A stretch of DNA of 64,000 bases. Source: HXMU1420-13 sp965229525 (GTDB lineage: Bacteria > Bacteroidota > Rhodothermia > Balneolales > Balneolaceae). The position numbers and the translations under genes were made by a program. The DNA lies in assembly GCA_965229525.1 (NCBI GenBank), contig OZ245886.1:3286001-3350000 (forward strand), written 5' to 3'. The first letter of the stretch is position 1. The number at the start of each line of letters is the position of its first letter. Of the stretch, positions 18,600 through 26,074 are shown in pieces. The notes below the pieces were generated by a model that saw only the letters and a list, made by a program, of their open reading frames with translations, was not told the origin of the DNA and ran no database searches.

Positions 18600-20084
18600 T
18601 TAGGAATCTAATTGAGAAAGAAATTCTTTACTCACCTTTTCAAAACCTTCCTTCTTCACCGCATCAAACTTGTCGTAGGTTCGGATTAGCATTCCCAAAC
18701 GTGGATTGCTAAGGAAGAACTCTCGATGCTTATTCATAAACCGCCAGAAAAGAGCATCCCAGGTTTCCTGCCAGTCACCTTTTTGGTAATCACTCATTTT
18801 CATCAAATAATTACTTCCACTGATATAAGGTTTGGTAGAGAGAAGTCCACCATCTGAAAATTGACTCATTCCATAGACATTAGGAACCATCACCCAATCG
18901 TAAGCATCAATAAAAAGCTCCATAAACCATCGGTAGACTTCATCCGGATCAAATTCGCAGAGAACCATGAAGTTACCTAATACCATCAAGCGCTCTATAT
19001 GATGGCAATAGCCTGTCTCAAGAGTCTTTTTGATAGTAATATCTATTGGTGGAATGCCCGTGGTTCCATCATAAAAGGAAGCTGGGATTTTTCGAGTGAA
19101 TCCCCAGTAATTGGTTGTTCGTTGTTCAGATCCTCGAACTTCATACATGCCGCGCATGAATTCACGCCAGCCAATGATCTGACGGATAAATCCTTCCAAT
19201 GAATTCAGTGGAACCTCATTCGAATCAGCAAAATCCATGGTTTTCTGGATCACCTGAGCAGGAGTGAGGAGTCCAACATTCAACATGGGAGTTAAAATCG
19301 AATGATTCAAAAAGTGCTCATTTTGAACAATAGCGTCCTCATAAGGACCAAATTCATGGAAACGAGTTTCCAGAAACTGATCTAACCAAATCTCTGCGGA
19401 TTCAAAGGTATTTGGATACAAAGGAAACATATCCAGATTTCCGAGATTCTCATTGAAATGTGTTAGAGTGTAGGTTTTAGCTTCTTTATTAAGCTCATCA
19501 TCAGAAGGGAAAACGATTGCTGGAGGAATCTTTTTCTTAGGATATTTCTTACGATTGTCAGCATCGTAGGTCCATTTTCCACCAGTCGGACTTCCATCTT
19601 CTTCAATCAATAGATCCATGCGTTTTCTTTCCTCCTTGTAGAAAGCCGTTTGGAAGTATTTCTTCTTGCCGGGCTTAAAAAATCGTTCAAGATCAGCATT
19701 CGTATTCAGGAACATTGGTGATTCATAGTTGACGAGCTTAATACCAAGTTCATCTGTAGCTTTTACTATTCGTCGTTCGAGCCAATTGTCCACTGGATTG
19801 ATAATATGAACAGTCTTAATGCCTTTTTCCGCTAGCTTTGCAACTACATCAGAGATAGAATTACTTCTGTTGGCAGCATCGAAGTATTCAACATGTTTTC
19901 CGGATTCTACTAAATAATGCTCGTAGAATTTCATTGTAGCTCGATGATAAGCGAGCTTTTGTTTATGAAAATTGAATTGATTGAAAAACAGCTCCTCTTC
20001 AATCAAACAAAATGGAAAACCGTTTTCTAAAAGCGGACTCTCTTTAAATAGTTGATGAGGAAATACGAGGTTAATTTGGCTCAT
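18600..20084 (-). CDS. Cryptochrome/photolyase-related flavoprotein (PhrB/FeS-BCP-like, DPRP family) without the usual Fe-S cysteines
   Basis: 494 residues. The N-terminal part (about 1-210) is the DPRP alpha/beta domain ('INLVFPHQLF'), and the C-terminal part is the FAD-binding helical domain with 'ETGYCHHIERLMVLGNF', 'PNVYGMSQFSDGG' and 'STKPYISGSNYLMKMSDY'. In PhrB-type bacterial cryptochromes/(6-4) photolyases the region after 'SDY' supplies cluster ligands in a CxxC...CPF pattern; here it reads 'QKGDWQETWDALFWRF' with no cysteine. The flavin fold looks intact, so this is probably a light-dependent DNA-repair or photoreceptor protein lacking the cluster. Last gene of the DUF2805-photolyase-DUF2256 operon. 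Confidence 0.88.
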   Translation of the reverse strand: MSQINLVFPHQLFKESPLLENGFPFCLIEEELFFNQFNFHKQKLAYHRATMKFYEHYLVESGKHVEYFDAANRSNSISDVVAKLAEKGIKTVHIINPVDNWLERRIVKATDELGIKLVNYESPMFLNTNADLERFFKPGKKKYFQTAFYKEERKRMDLLIEEDGSPTGGKWTYDADNRKKYPKKKIPPAIVFPSDDELNKEAKTYTLTHFNENLGNLDMFPLYPNTFESAEIWLDQFLETRFHEFGPYEDAIVQNEHFLNHSILTPMLNVGLLTPAQVIQKTMDFADSNEVPLNSLEGFIRQIIGWREFMRGMYEVRGSEQRTTNYWGFTRKIPASFYDGTTGIPPIDITIKKTLETGYCHHIERLMVLGNFMVLCEFDPDEVYRWFMELFIDAYDWVMVPNVYGMSQFSDGGLLSTKPYISGSNYLMKMSDYQKGDWQETWDALFWRFMNKHREFFLSNPRLGMLIRTYDKFDAVKKEGFEKVSKEFLSQLDS

Positions 20085-20101
20085 ATGATAGATTTTAGCT
20101 A

Positions 20102-20148
20102 TCTCTGCGAAGACAGAGAACTAGCTTCCCGTATTCACGGGAATGACT
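20102..20148. repeat. Double hairpin between the DUF2256 and cryptochrome-like genes
   Basis: Two consecutive stem-loops, TCTCTG/CAGAGA (20102-20119) and TTCCCGT/ACGGGAA (20126-20143), ending in a GTCAT-type border when read on the minus strand. They lie inside the operon, 10 bp downstream of the DUF2256 stop and about 18 bp before the start of the cryptochrome-like gene. Confidence 0.7.
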
Positions 20149-20157
20149 TATTAAGTT

Positions 20158-20301
20158 TTATTCTTTTAAAGAGTTTTTATTCCTTTGACACCGTTCGCTG
20201 CAGTATTTCACATTTTCCCAGTTGTTTCTCCATTTCTTTCGCCAGGTGAATGGGAGATTACATACCGGACAAACTTTAGTTGGCAAATGCTGCTTTTTCA
20301 T
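20158..20301 (-). CDS. DUF2256 small zinc-ribbon-like protein
   Basis: 47 residues: 'CPVCNLPFTWRKKW', then 'NVKYCSERCQR', giving a CxxC...CxxxC metal-binding pattern characteristic of DUF2256. Its ATG overlaps the stop of the upstream photolyase-like gene (ATGA), implying translational coupling. DUF2256 proteins are, as I recall, frequently encoded beside cryptochrome/photolyase-family genes, and this position fits. The gene is easily missed because of its length. A small accessory or structural zinc protein is likely; its function is unknown. Confidence 0.88.
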   Translation of the reverse strand: MKKQHLPTKVCPVCNLPFTWRKKWRNNWENVKYCSERCQRNKNSLKE

Positions 20302-21416
20302 TGAAAAAGCTCTGGTTGTTGAACTCGAATTTTCAATTCTTTCTTACACTTCTTCCAGAACGCAAAGAATGATCTGAAATCACCGGTAACAGTGAACATC
20401 CAATCTCGGGGTTCTTGAATACCTTTATAATGTCTACTAAACGGATGTTCTTTAAAATAGATCTGACTATTTCCGGTTAGGATTTGAAGTTCTTCAAAGG
20501 AACCAACAAATACCTGAATGCCATCAATATTTTTACTCAACCCAAGTATGAAGTTTATGAAAGAATCTGATTTAGGATATTCTTCAAAATGTGATGGTTC
20601 CAGAAGAAGAACTCGATTTGCTTCAAGATCTGTTTTCCAATTCGGATCTAAATTGTAAGAGTTATAAATCAATGTTGGTTTTGAAACATCGATAGTAATC
20701 TTTGCACCTGCTGGAAGGTTGGTTTTTAAATCAAGAGTGGTGATTTCCTTCAAAACCCCGGGGACATTCATAGTCGGAAGTTCTTCATAAGGAACATCCA
20801 TAAAGGTGCCTCTTTGAACCTTCTTTGTGTACTTATTGATGTTATCCTGATTAGCCACATATTTCTTATTGCTATTTGAGCCAGACACCCATTGCCAGCT
20901 TAGTGTGTTGCTTGCCCAGTCACCATCAAACAAGTGATAATACATCCATTTAGCGGGGCTAAACCAGTGAGCTCGCCCAACATTACAAGCGATTGCAGCC
21001 AAATACATTCGAATGTGATTATGCATATATCCAGTCTCGTAGAGTTCTTCAATGGCTTCATCTATGGCTCGAATTCCTGTGGTGGCATCATCGATACATT
21101 TGATCATCTTATAGTGATTCACAGGCTCTTGGGAATGCCTCAGATCGGTATCAATCTCATCGCCTTTATGAATCCAGATTTGTTGCCAATAGTCTCTCCA
21201 GGCTAATTCTTGAATGAATTTTTCGATTGAATATGGATTGAATCCTCGTTTCAGAACAGATTCAAACACTTGTTTGGTAGAAATTACGCCACGTGAGATA
21301 TAAGGACTTAAATAGGTAACATCGCCGTTAATAAAGTTTCTGCTCTTTCCGTATTTGATGGGATCGATGTTTTCAACTCTTTCAAGGATAGATTCTAAGT
21401 CGGTAGGGAAATTCAT
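20298..21416 (-). CDS. Photolyase/cryptochrome-family protein with N-terminal FAD domain and C-terminal alpha/beta domain
   Basis: 372 residues. The first about 215 residues are a photolyase FAD-binding domain: 'ELAWRDYWQQIW', 'IDEAIEELYETGYMHNHIRM', 'HWFSPAKWMYYHLFDGDWAS', 'WQWVSGSNSNKKY'. The usual N-terminal antenna domain is absent. Instead residues about 235-345 look like an alpha/beta domain ('PTLIYNSYNLDPNW', 'RVLLLEPSHFEEYPKSD', 'GIQVFVGSFEEL') reminiscent of the photolyase antenna fold, as if the order were swapped. The start overlaps the DUF2805 stop (ATGA) and the end overlaps DUF2256 (ATGA), so the three are tightly coupled. Repair versus signalling function is open. Confidence 0.85.
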   Translation of the reverse strand: MNFPTDLESILERVENIDPIKYGKSRNFINGDVTYLSPYISRGVISTKQVFESVLKRGFNPYSIEKFIQELAWRDYWQQIWIHKGDEIDTDLRHSQEPVNHYKMIKCIDDATTGIRAIDEAIEELYETGYMHNHIRMYLAAIACNVGRAHWFSPAKWMYYHLFDGDWASNTLSWQWVSGSNSNKKYVANQDNINKYTKKVQRGTFMDVPYEELPTMNVPGVLKEITTLDLKTNLPAGAKITIDVSKPTLIYNSYNLDPNWKTDLEANRVLLLEPSHFEEYPKSDSFINFILGLSKNIDGIQVFVGSFEELQILTGNSQIYFKEHPFSRHYKGIQEPRDWMFTVTGDFRSFFAFWKKCKKELKIRVQQPELFQ

Positions 21417-21703
21417 TTCTGCATTCTGCTTTTAAATCGATTGATCTCAGGATTTCTCTTTTCACGATGCTTAAGACTTACACCTTCGTTCACTCTTTTT
21501 CTCCACAGGCGAAAAGAAGAGGGCTTTAAATTGGATCGCATCAAACGAATAGTTTCTTTCTCGGGAATCCCGAATTGATGTTCTATGGCGTCAAAAGGGG
21601 TTCGATCTTCCCATGCCATTTCAATGATTCGATGTACATCAACCGGATTAATATCACTAGCTGTTTTCATGGCTTCCTGAACAGCTTTTTTAGGTGGCGT
21701 CAT
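21413..21703 (-). CDS. DUF2805/TIGR03643 family protein
   Basis: About 96 residues. 'IIEMAWEDRTPFDAIEHQFG' followed by 'ETIRLMRSNLKPSSFRLWRKRV' is the TIGR03643/DUF2805 signature, a small helical, helix-turn-helix-like protein of unknown function. I chose ATG at 21703; a GTG at 21709 would add two residues. It is the first gene of the photolyase operon, coupled to the next gene by an ATGA overlap. A role as a partner or regulator of the photolyase-family proteins is inferred from position only. Confidence 0.82.
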   Translation of the reverse strand: MTPPKKAVQEAMKTASDINPVDVHRIIEMAWEDRTPFDAIEHQFGIPEKETIRLMRSNLKPSSFRLWRKRVNEGVSLKHREKRNPEINRFKSRMQK

Positions 21704-21734
21704 TCCCACAAAGGTTGGAATCTAGCTTTTAATT

Positions 21735-21844
21735 AACCCCTCTCTAACTCTCCCCTAAATTTAGGGGAGAGGACTATATTAATAAGTCAATAGCCAACAA
21801 CGAGTTCCCTCCCCTTGTTTAAGGGGAGGGCTTGGGTGGGGTCG
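21735..21844. repeat. Intergenic hairpin repeat, copy 2
   Basis: Same orientation and architecture as the copy at 18327-18438: CTCCCCTAA...TTAGGGGAG and CTCCCCTT...AAGGGGAG hairpins, then 'GGCTTGGGTGGGGTCG'. It lies 31 bp upstream of the photolyase operon, so the two copies bracket it as direct repeats. Confidence 0.9.
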
Positions 21845-21865
21845 AAAAAATGAAATCTAATAATT

Positions 21866-21935
21866 TATTCACGAGCGGAGCGAAGAATCTTATCGAATAT
21901 TCATCAAGATCCTTCGGAAGTATCCTCAGGATGAC
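21866..21935. repeat. Imperfect palindromic element, 'GAAGAATC...GATCCTTC...TCAGGATGAC' type, copy 1
   Basis: GAAGAATC and GATCCTTC are imperfect inverted repeats, and the element ends in TCAGGATGAC. The same ends occur at 25977-26074. It lies 16 bp from the stop of the methyltransferase gene. Confidence 0.7.
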
Positions 21936-21950
21936 TAGAAGTAAAGAGAA

Positions 21951-23093
21951 TTAATACAACTCAAACTCTAGCAATCGACATTCAATGGTAGAATTGTATA
22001 ATTCAATTCTTTGAGAGGAGCGAAGACCGATTTTTTTGGCAAGCCCGAAATTACCCGTAAAGATATATCCCCATTTTCCGGAACAATCTTGTTTGAAGAA
22101 ATCGCCCATCGCTTTATAAAGAGGAATTAAATCGTCGTCCTCTCCAAGTCGTTCGCCATATGGAGGATTCAAAACAACAACTCCATCTCCATAAGGAATT
22201 TCAGTATCTCGGAAATCACAAACTTTAAATTCAATCAGGTGATCAACCCCTGCAGTTTGCGCATTTCTTTTAGCAGCTTCAATGGCTCTTCGATCGATAT
22301 CTGTTGCTATGATTCGACCTTTAGGCTCTTTGATAGATGCTTGTTTTAACTCTGAGCGTTGTTTTTTCCAGGCTTCTTCATCAAAACCAAGAATATGCTT
22401 GATACCAAAGTTTGGTCGAAGTAGTCCGGGTGCTCGTTGCGTAGCCATAAGTGCAGCTTCAATTGCTAAAGTACCAGAACCACACATTGGATTAATGAAA
22501 TGCCAGTCTGATTCCCATTTACTACCTTGAATAATTGCCGATGCAAGTGTTTCCTGCATGGGTGCCATGTGACTGTCTCGACGATAACCTCTACGATTTA
22601 AAGACTCCCCAGATGTATCCAAATAAACGGTAGCCTGGTCACCTTTCCAGAAAAGAAAAACGACTGTTCGATTCAATTTTGGACCAGAATCTGGTCGAGC
22701 ACCTTTACGCATTCTAATACGATCAACTATGGCATCTTTTGCTGTTAGATTAGCGAACTGGGTATTTTTGATCGTTTTATTTTTGATGAAAGAGGTAAGA
22801 CTCACATAGCCGTGTTTATCTATGTAGTCTTCCCAGGCAACCGACTTAAGTCCGTCTGTTAATTCTTCAGCATTAATAGCTTTGAAGTCTTTAAGTAAGA
22901 AATGAACACGATGTGCTGTTCTTAACGTCAGATTCAAGAACATACAATCTTCTAGAGTTCCATCGATTTCAACTCCAGCTAAGCGAGTTTTACGAACAAC
23001 AAAACCGAGCAATACAAGCTCAGTCTTTAAAAATGGAACCATTCCTTTTGGGCAGGTAATAGAAATGGTAGAAGATTGCGAAAAATCAGCCAT
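21951..23093 (-). CDS. THUMP-domain class I SAM-dependent RNA methyltransferase (RlmL N-terminal-like)
   Basis: 380 residues. An N-terminal THUMP region (about 45-155) precedes a Rossmann methyltransferase with 'FINPMCGSGTLAIEAALMA' (motif I, with the GSGT turn) and the N6/N2-type catalytic motif 'VVLNPPYGERL' (about 311). This is the architecture of 23S rRNA m2G2445 methyltransferase (the RlmL half) and of the YpsC/Trm14 group. It acts on rRNA or tRNA in the cytoplasm; which guanosine cannot be told here. It lies downstream of the FKBP gene (14-bp gap), probably co-transcribed. Confidence 0.9.
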   Translation of the reverse strand: MADFSQSSTISITCPKGMVPFLKTELVLLGFVVRKTRLAGVEIDGTLEDCMFLNLTLRTAHRVHFLLKDFKAINAEELTDGLKSVAWEDYIDKHGYVSLTSFIKNKTIKNTQFANLTAKDAIVDRIRMRKGARPDSGPKLNRTVVFLFWKGDQATVYLDTSGESLNRRGYRRDSHMAPMQETLASAIIQGSKWESDWHFINPMCGSGTLAIEAALMATQRAPGLLRPNFGIKHILGFDEEAWKKQRSELKQASIKEPKGRIIATDIDRRAIEAAKRNAQTAGVDHLIEFKVCDFRDTEIPYGDGVVVLNPPYGERLGEDDDLIPLYKAMGDFFKQDCSGKWGYIFTGNFGLAKKIGLRSSQRIELYNSTIECRLLEFELY

Positions 23094-23107
23094 GGGTTTT
23101 TTAGCAA

Positions 23108-23536
23108 TTAAGCTATTTCAACAATCTCGATATTGAAAGTAAGGTCTTTACCTGCTAATGGATGATTAGCATCAATGGTAACCATTTCTCCTTCAATTTT
23201 AGTTACAACGCATGGGATTGGTTGACCATCAGGCTGATTTAGTTGTAGCTGCATTCCAACTTCAGGCGTCATACCCTCCGGTAACTGCGCTTTTTCAACG
23301 GTTACTTCCATTTGAGAATTATGCTCACCATAAGCTTCAGCAGAAGGGATGTTTGCAGTAGTTACGTCGCCAACTTCTAAACCTAAAACTGCTTTTTCAA
23401 AACCTGGGATTAACTGACCTTGACCTAATGTAAATTGAAGTGGATCTCTTTGTAGTGATGAATCGAATACTTCACCGTTATCTAATGTTCCTGTATAATG
23501 AACTTTTACGGTGTCACCGTTTTTAATAGTAGACAA
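23108..23536 (-). CDS. FKBP-type peptidyl-prolyl cis-trans isomerase, SlyD-like
   Basis: 142 residues. 'GDTVKVHYTGTLDNGEVFDSS', 'LGQGQLIPGFEKAVLGLEVGD' and the closing 'NHPLAGKDLTFNIEIVEI' are SlyD/FKBP signatures, with the IF-type insert between them. There is no signal peptide, so it is a cytosolic proline isomerase and chaperone. SlyD's His-rich nickel-binding tail is absent. It is the first gene of a two-gene unit with the THUMP methyltransferase. Confidence 0.92.
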   Translation of the reverse strand: MSTIKNGDTVKVHYTGTLDNGEVFDSSLQRDPLQFTLGQGQLIPGFEKAVLGLEVGDVTTANIPSAEAYGEHNSQMEVTVEKAQLPEGMTPEVGMQLQLNQPDGQPIPCVVTKIEGEMVTIDANHPLAGKDLTFNIEIVEIA

Positions 23537-23609
23537 AATGTTCCTTTATTTGAGTAGTTTAAAATAGCGCAGAAGATACGGAACCTTTCAACCAATTTAG
23601 TCATCAAGA

Positions 23610-24038
23610 ATGAGCAATCTTATTCAACCAAATCCTCAAACGGTTCTACAAGAGTCTAAAACTGTAGCTGTAGTTGGATGTTCACCTGATCCATTCAGAA
23701 CGAGTAATTATGCGGCAAAATATCTTCAAAAAAGAGGATATAGACTGATTCCGGTAAATCCAGCTGAATCACAAATACTGGGAGAGAAGTGTTACCCAAA
23801 TCTTGATGCAATTCCTTCAGATATTCAGTTAGACATTGTAAACGTCTTCCGAAATAAGAGATATACAGAAGGCGTAGTCGAAGAAGTAGCTAGCTGGAAA
23901 GAGAAAACAGGTCAAAATCCAGTCGTCTGGACCCAATTGGACGTTTCATCACATGAAGCTGAACTTAAAGCTGAAGAAGCGGAATTACCTTATATCCGAA
24001 ATCTCTGTATTATGGTGGAGTTGGATCACCTTCGGTGA
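23610..24038 (+). CDS. CoA-binding domain protein (YccU/YneT family)
   Basis: 142 residues. 'KTVAVVGCSPDPFRTSNYAA' is the Rossmann-type glycine loop of the CoA_binding family, followed by 'YLQKRGYRLIPVNPAE' and 'ILGEKCYPNLDAIP', all typical. Single-domain members have no firmly established function; some have been linked to CoA or nucleotide binding. Transcribed alone, divergent from the FKBP gene and convergent with the YajQ gene. Confidence 0.88.
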   Translation: MSNLIQPNPQTVLQESKTVAVVGCSPDPFRTSNYAAKYLQKRGYRLIPVNPAESQILGEKCYPNLDAIPSDIQLDIVNVFRNKRYTEGVVEEVASWKEKTGQNPVVWTQLDVSSHEAELKAEEAELPYIRNLCIMVELDHLR

Positions 24039-24043
24039 ATTTT

Positions 24044-24090
24044 AAATGTTTAATGCATTAATGTTGAATGAAGAATGTCATTTAACATTT
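24044..24090. terminator. A/T-rich inverted repeat between convergent genes, possible bidirectional terminator
   Basis: AAATGTTTAATG (24044-24055) pairs with CATTTAACATTT (24079-24090) with one mismatch, midway between the CoA-binding and YajQ genes, which converge here. Confidence 0.4.
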
Positions 24091-24105
24091 AGAATTCAAA
24101 ATTGA

Positions 24106-24594
24106 TCATTTAAAATTAACAAACTGAAGTGGAACGCCCATATCCTTGGATTTAAGATGAGCAATGGCTGACTGCAAATCATCAATTTTCTTTCCTGTAA
24201 CTCGAACTTTGTCGTCTTGAATTTGAGGCTGGACCTTCATCTTCATGTCTTTGATCTCTTTCACAATCTTTTTAGCCTGCTCACGTGTGATGCCTTCCAT
24301 CAACTTTACATCCATCTTTACGTGACCTTGAGAAGTGCCTTCTTCCGTTCCGAATTCAAGTACTTTTGAATCAATACCACGCTTTACAAAATTTCGAATC
24401 ACCATTTCACGAATGGCTTGCATTTTCATGCTCTCCGCAGCGACTAAATGAATTCGATTTTCTTTTTTATGAAAGGTGACTTCTGAGTGTAAACCACGAA
24501 AGTCATAACGAGTACTGATTTCTTTTAAGGTATTATTTATCGCGTTATCAACTTCTTGTGCGTTGATTTCATTTACAATATCGAAACTAGCCAT
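24106..24594 (-). CDS. yajQ: YajQ family nucleotide/c-di-GMP-binding protein
   Basis: 162 residues, the usual length. 'FDIVNEINAQEVDNAINNT', 'ISTRYDFRG', 'GITREQAKKIVKEIKDMKMKVQPQIQDD', 'RVTGKKIDDLQSAI' and the C-terminal 'VPLQFVNFK' are diagnostic. Some homologues bind cyclic di-GMP and act with transcription factors; others bind nucleotides or tRNA. Transcribed alone, with A/T-rich inverted repeats on both sides. Confidence 0.95.
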   Translation of the reverse strand: MASFDIVNEINAQEVDNAINNTLKEISTRYDFRGLHSEVTFHKKENRIHLVAAESMKMQAIREMVIRNFVKRGIDSKVLEFGTEEGTSQGHVKMDVKLMEGITREQAKKIVKEIKDMKMKVQPQIQDDKVRVTGKKIDDLQSAIAHLKSKDMGVPLQFVNFK

Positions 24595-24598
24595 TTGT

Positions 24599-24675
24599 CA
24601 ATTATCAATGTTTCAATTAAGAATTAAGTAAGGAATGTACGAATTCTTAATTGATCAATTCTTAATTGATAATTG
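24599..24675. repeat. Nested A/T-rich inverted repeat
   Basis: CAATTATCAAT (24599-24609) is complementary to ATTGATAATTG (24665-24675), and CAATTAAGAATT (24614-24625) to AATTCTTAATTG (24642-24653), giving a long hairpin. It sits between two genes on the same strand and overlaps the last codons of the upstream membrane-protein gene. Confidence 0.75.
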
Positions 24676-25366
24676 AATTATCAGACACTTTTTCCATCAT
24701 TTTGGATCGTAATAAGTCTTCAATAATGAGTTGATCTTCGGGTGGGATGGAGGTTTTAAAGCTTTTGATAACTTCACTTTGTTCATACTCTATCTCAATG
24801 ACATCTTCTAAGAACCATTTATAATTCAAGAAATCATCCCATTTAATCTCGTTGTCTAATAGAATGATGCCTTCTTGTCGGAATTCTGGAACAAGCCTGA
24901 GTGTCATTCCCCAAAACCCAAATGCGATAAATGACAGACCAGAAGAAAATCGTATTGGAGTAATGGCTAAATCAGTAAAAAGGGAAGTGCGAAATATTCC
25001 AAATAGAATTACCCCAAGTGCCATGATGATCGAAGCATGATCTGTAAGGAAGGAGCGATGAGCGTATCGGACAATACCAGAATTTCTCTTGGTTTGATAT
25101 TGTTTAAAAGCTGCACCTCCAAAAAAACCGGTCAAAGAGGCATATACATTCGTAATTATTGCTGCACCAACTTGTTCGGACATAATACCTGATCTATACA
25201 AAACCAAAAGAATTGTGAAAATTGCTAATCCTACAGCCGTTGAAACACTAAGATTTCTGGCATTTATTTGATGTACATACAATAATCTTTGATAGCCAAA
25301 ATAAATACTTATCAATCCTGTGATTGAGGCGGTGACTATTATCCAAAGCATTTCGTAATTTTCCAT
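24662..25366 (-). CDS. Integral membrane protein of unknown function
   Basis: 234 residues. About five hydrophobic helices fill the first 160 residues ('MLWIIVTASITGLISIYFGY', 'VSTAVGLAIFTILLVLY', 'AIITNVYASLTGFFGGAAF', 'ASIIMALGVILFGIF', 'SGLSFIAFGFWGMTL'), followed by an acidic soluble tail. I recognise no family. It is divergent from the DUF971 gene (22-bp gap) and ends within an A/T-rich hairpin upstream of yajQ. Confidence 0.65.
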   Translation of the reverse strand: MENYEMLWIIVTASITGLISIYFGYQRLLYVHQINARNLSVSTAVGLAIFTILLVLYRSGIMSEQVGAAIITNVYASLTGFFGGAAFKQYQTKRNSGIVRYAHRSFLTDHASIIMALGVILFGIFRTSLFTDLAITPIRFSSGLSFIAFGFWGMTLRLVPEFRQEGIILLDNEIKWDDFLNYKWFLEDVIEIEYEQSEVIKSFKTSIPPEDQLIIEDLLRSKMMEKVSDNSIIN

Positions 25367-25388
25367 TTTGCAACGATAAAAATCATTG

Positions 25389-25715
25389 ATGGACGAGTCA
25401 ACTACTGCTGTTGGAATAGATGTATTTAATGAAGAACAATTCCTCGAAATAACCTGGGAAGATGGAGTGGTTTCGAAATATCCATTGTATGGATTGCGTA
25501 AAAACTGTCCATGTGTAATGTGTCGTGGTGGACACGATCAAATGCAGAATTTTGAACCGGAAGCTTTTTTTATGGAAAATCCACCCAGAATGAATATCAA
25601 TACCTTAAAACCAGTGGGTAATCACGCACTCCAGATTACCTGGATTGATGGTCATAATTCCGGTATGTATCGCTGGGATACATTGAGGTGGTTAGATCCG
25701 GTAAATCATCGATAA
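25389..25715 (+). CDS. DUF971 domain protein
   Basis: 108 residues from ATG at 25389 (a TTG one codon earlier is less likely). 'FLEITWEDGVVSKYPLYGLRKNCPCVMCRG' and 'NHALQITWIDGHNSGMYRWDTLRWL' are the DUF971 (gamma-butyrobetaine hydroxylase N-terminal-like) signature, with a CPC-x2-C cluster. DUF971 proteins are often encoded with Mrp/ApbC-type Fe-S carriers and are suspected to act in Fe-S biology; no such gene is next to it here. Confidence 0.88.
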   Translation: MDESTTAVGIDVFNEEQFLEITWEDGVVSKYPLYGLRKNCPCVMCRGGHDQMQNFEPEAFFMENPPRMNINTLKPVGNHALQITWIDGHNSGMYRWDTLRWLDPVNHR

Positions 25716-25894
25716 AGAGATTTATATTTTCTTAAATCATATCTCTTTGTAAATACTCCGGAAGACTCCGTATTAGGTTGATATAGATTTAAAGGTTCTT
25801 TGAATAATGATCGAATTCCCGGGTAAGTTGATTTTGGAGATTCGGTTGCCTTTTTGTCGTGTTTGATTAAACGAAGGGTTTTATTCTGTTCCAT
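25706..25894 (-). CDS. Possible small basic protein (weak)
   Basis: 62 codons from ATG, with no recognised family: a hydrophilic, Lys/Arg-rich sequence beginning 'MEQNKTLRLIKHDKKATES'. It overlaps the DUF971 stop by 10 bp in convergent orientation. If not real, the 349-bp stretch from 25716 to 26064 holds only the repeat at 25977-26074. It is included because codon use looks similar to that of real genes, but support is thin. Confidence 0.3.
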   Translation of the reverse strand: MEQNKTLRLIKHDKKATESPKSTYPGIRSLFKEPLNLYQPNTESSGVFTKRYDLRKYKSLYR

Positions 25895-25976
25895 GTGAAC
25901 TAATGGTTAGTTACTGCTTCACCTTACATACACATGAGATAGAAACTACCCTTGAAGTTACATTAGAAATAAGATT

Positions 25977-26074
25977 GTCATTCTGAGGTACACCCGAAGA
26001 ATCAGCAATAAAATGAACCTATAATTAGTGTTAACCTCGTTGATCCTTCTCACGGCGAGCGTGATCAGGATGAC
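25977..26074. repeat. Imperfect palindromic element, 'GTCATTCTGAGG...GATCAGGATGAC' type, copy 2
   Basis: GTCATTCTGAGG (left) is nearly complementary to GATCAGGATGAC (right), and GAAGAATC to GATCCTTC inside. It shares its ends with the element at 21866-21935. It runs 10 bp into the 3' end of the Rieske gene and supplies its stop codon. Confidence 0.75.

Noticed and set aside
20052..20249. Open frame of 65 codons on the plus strand
   Set aside because: Antisense to the DUF2256 gene and the hairpins; no family signature.
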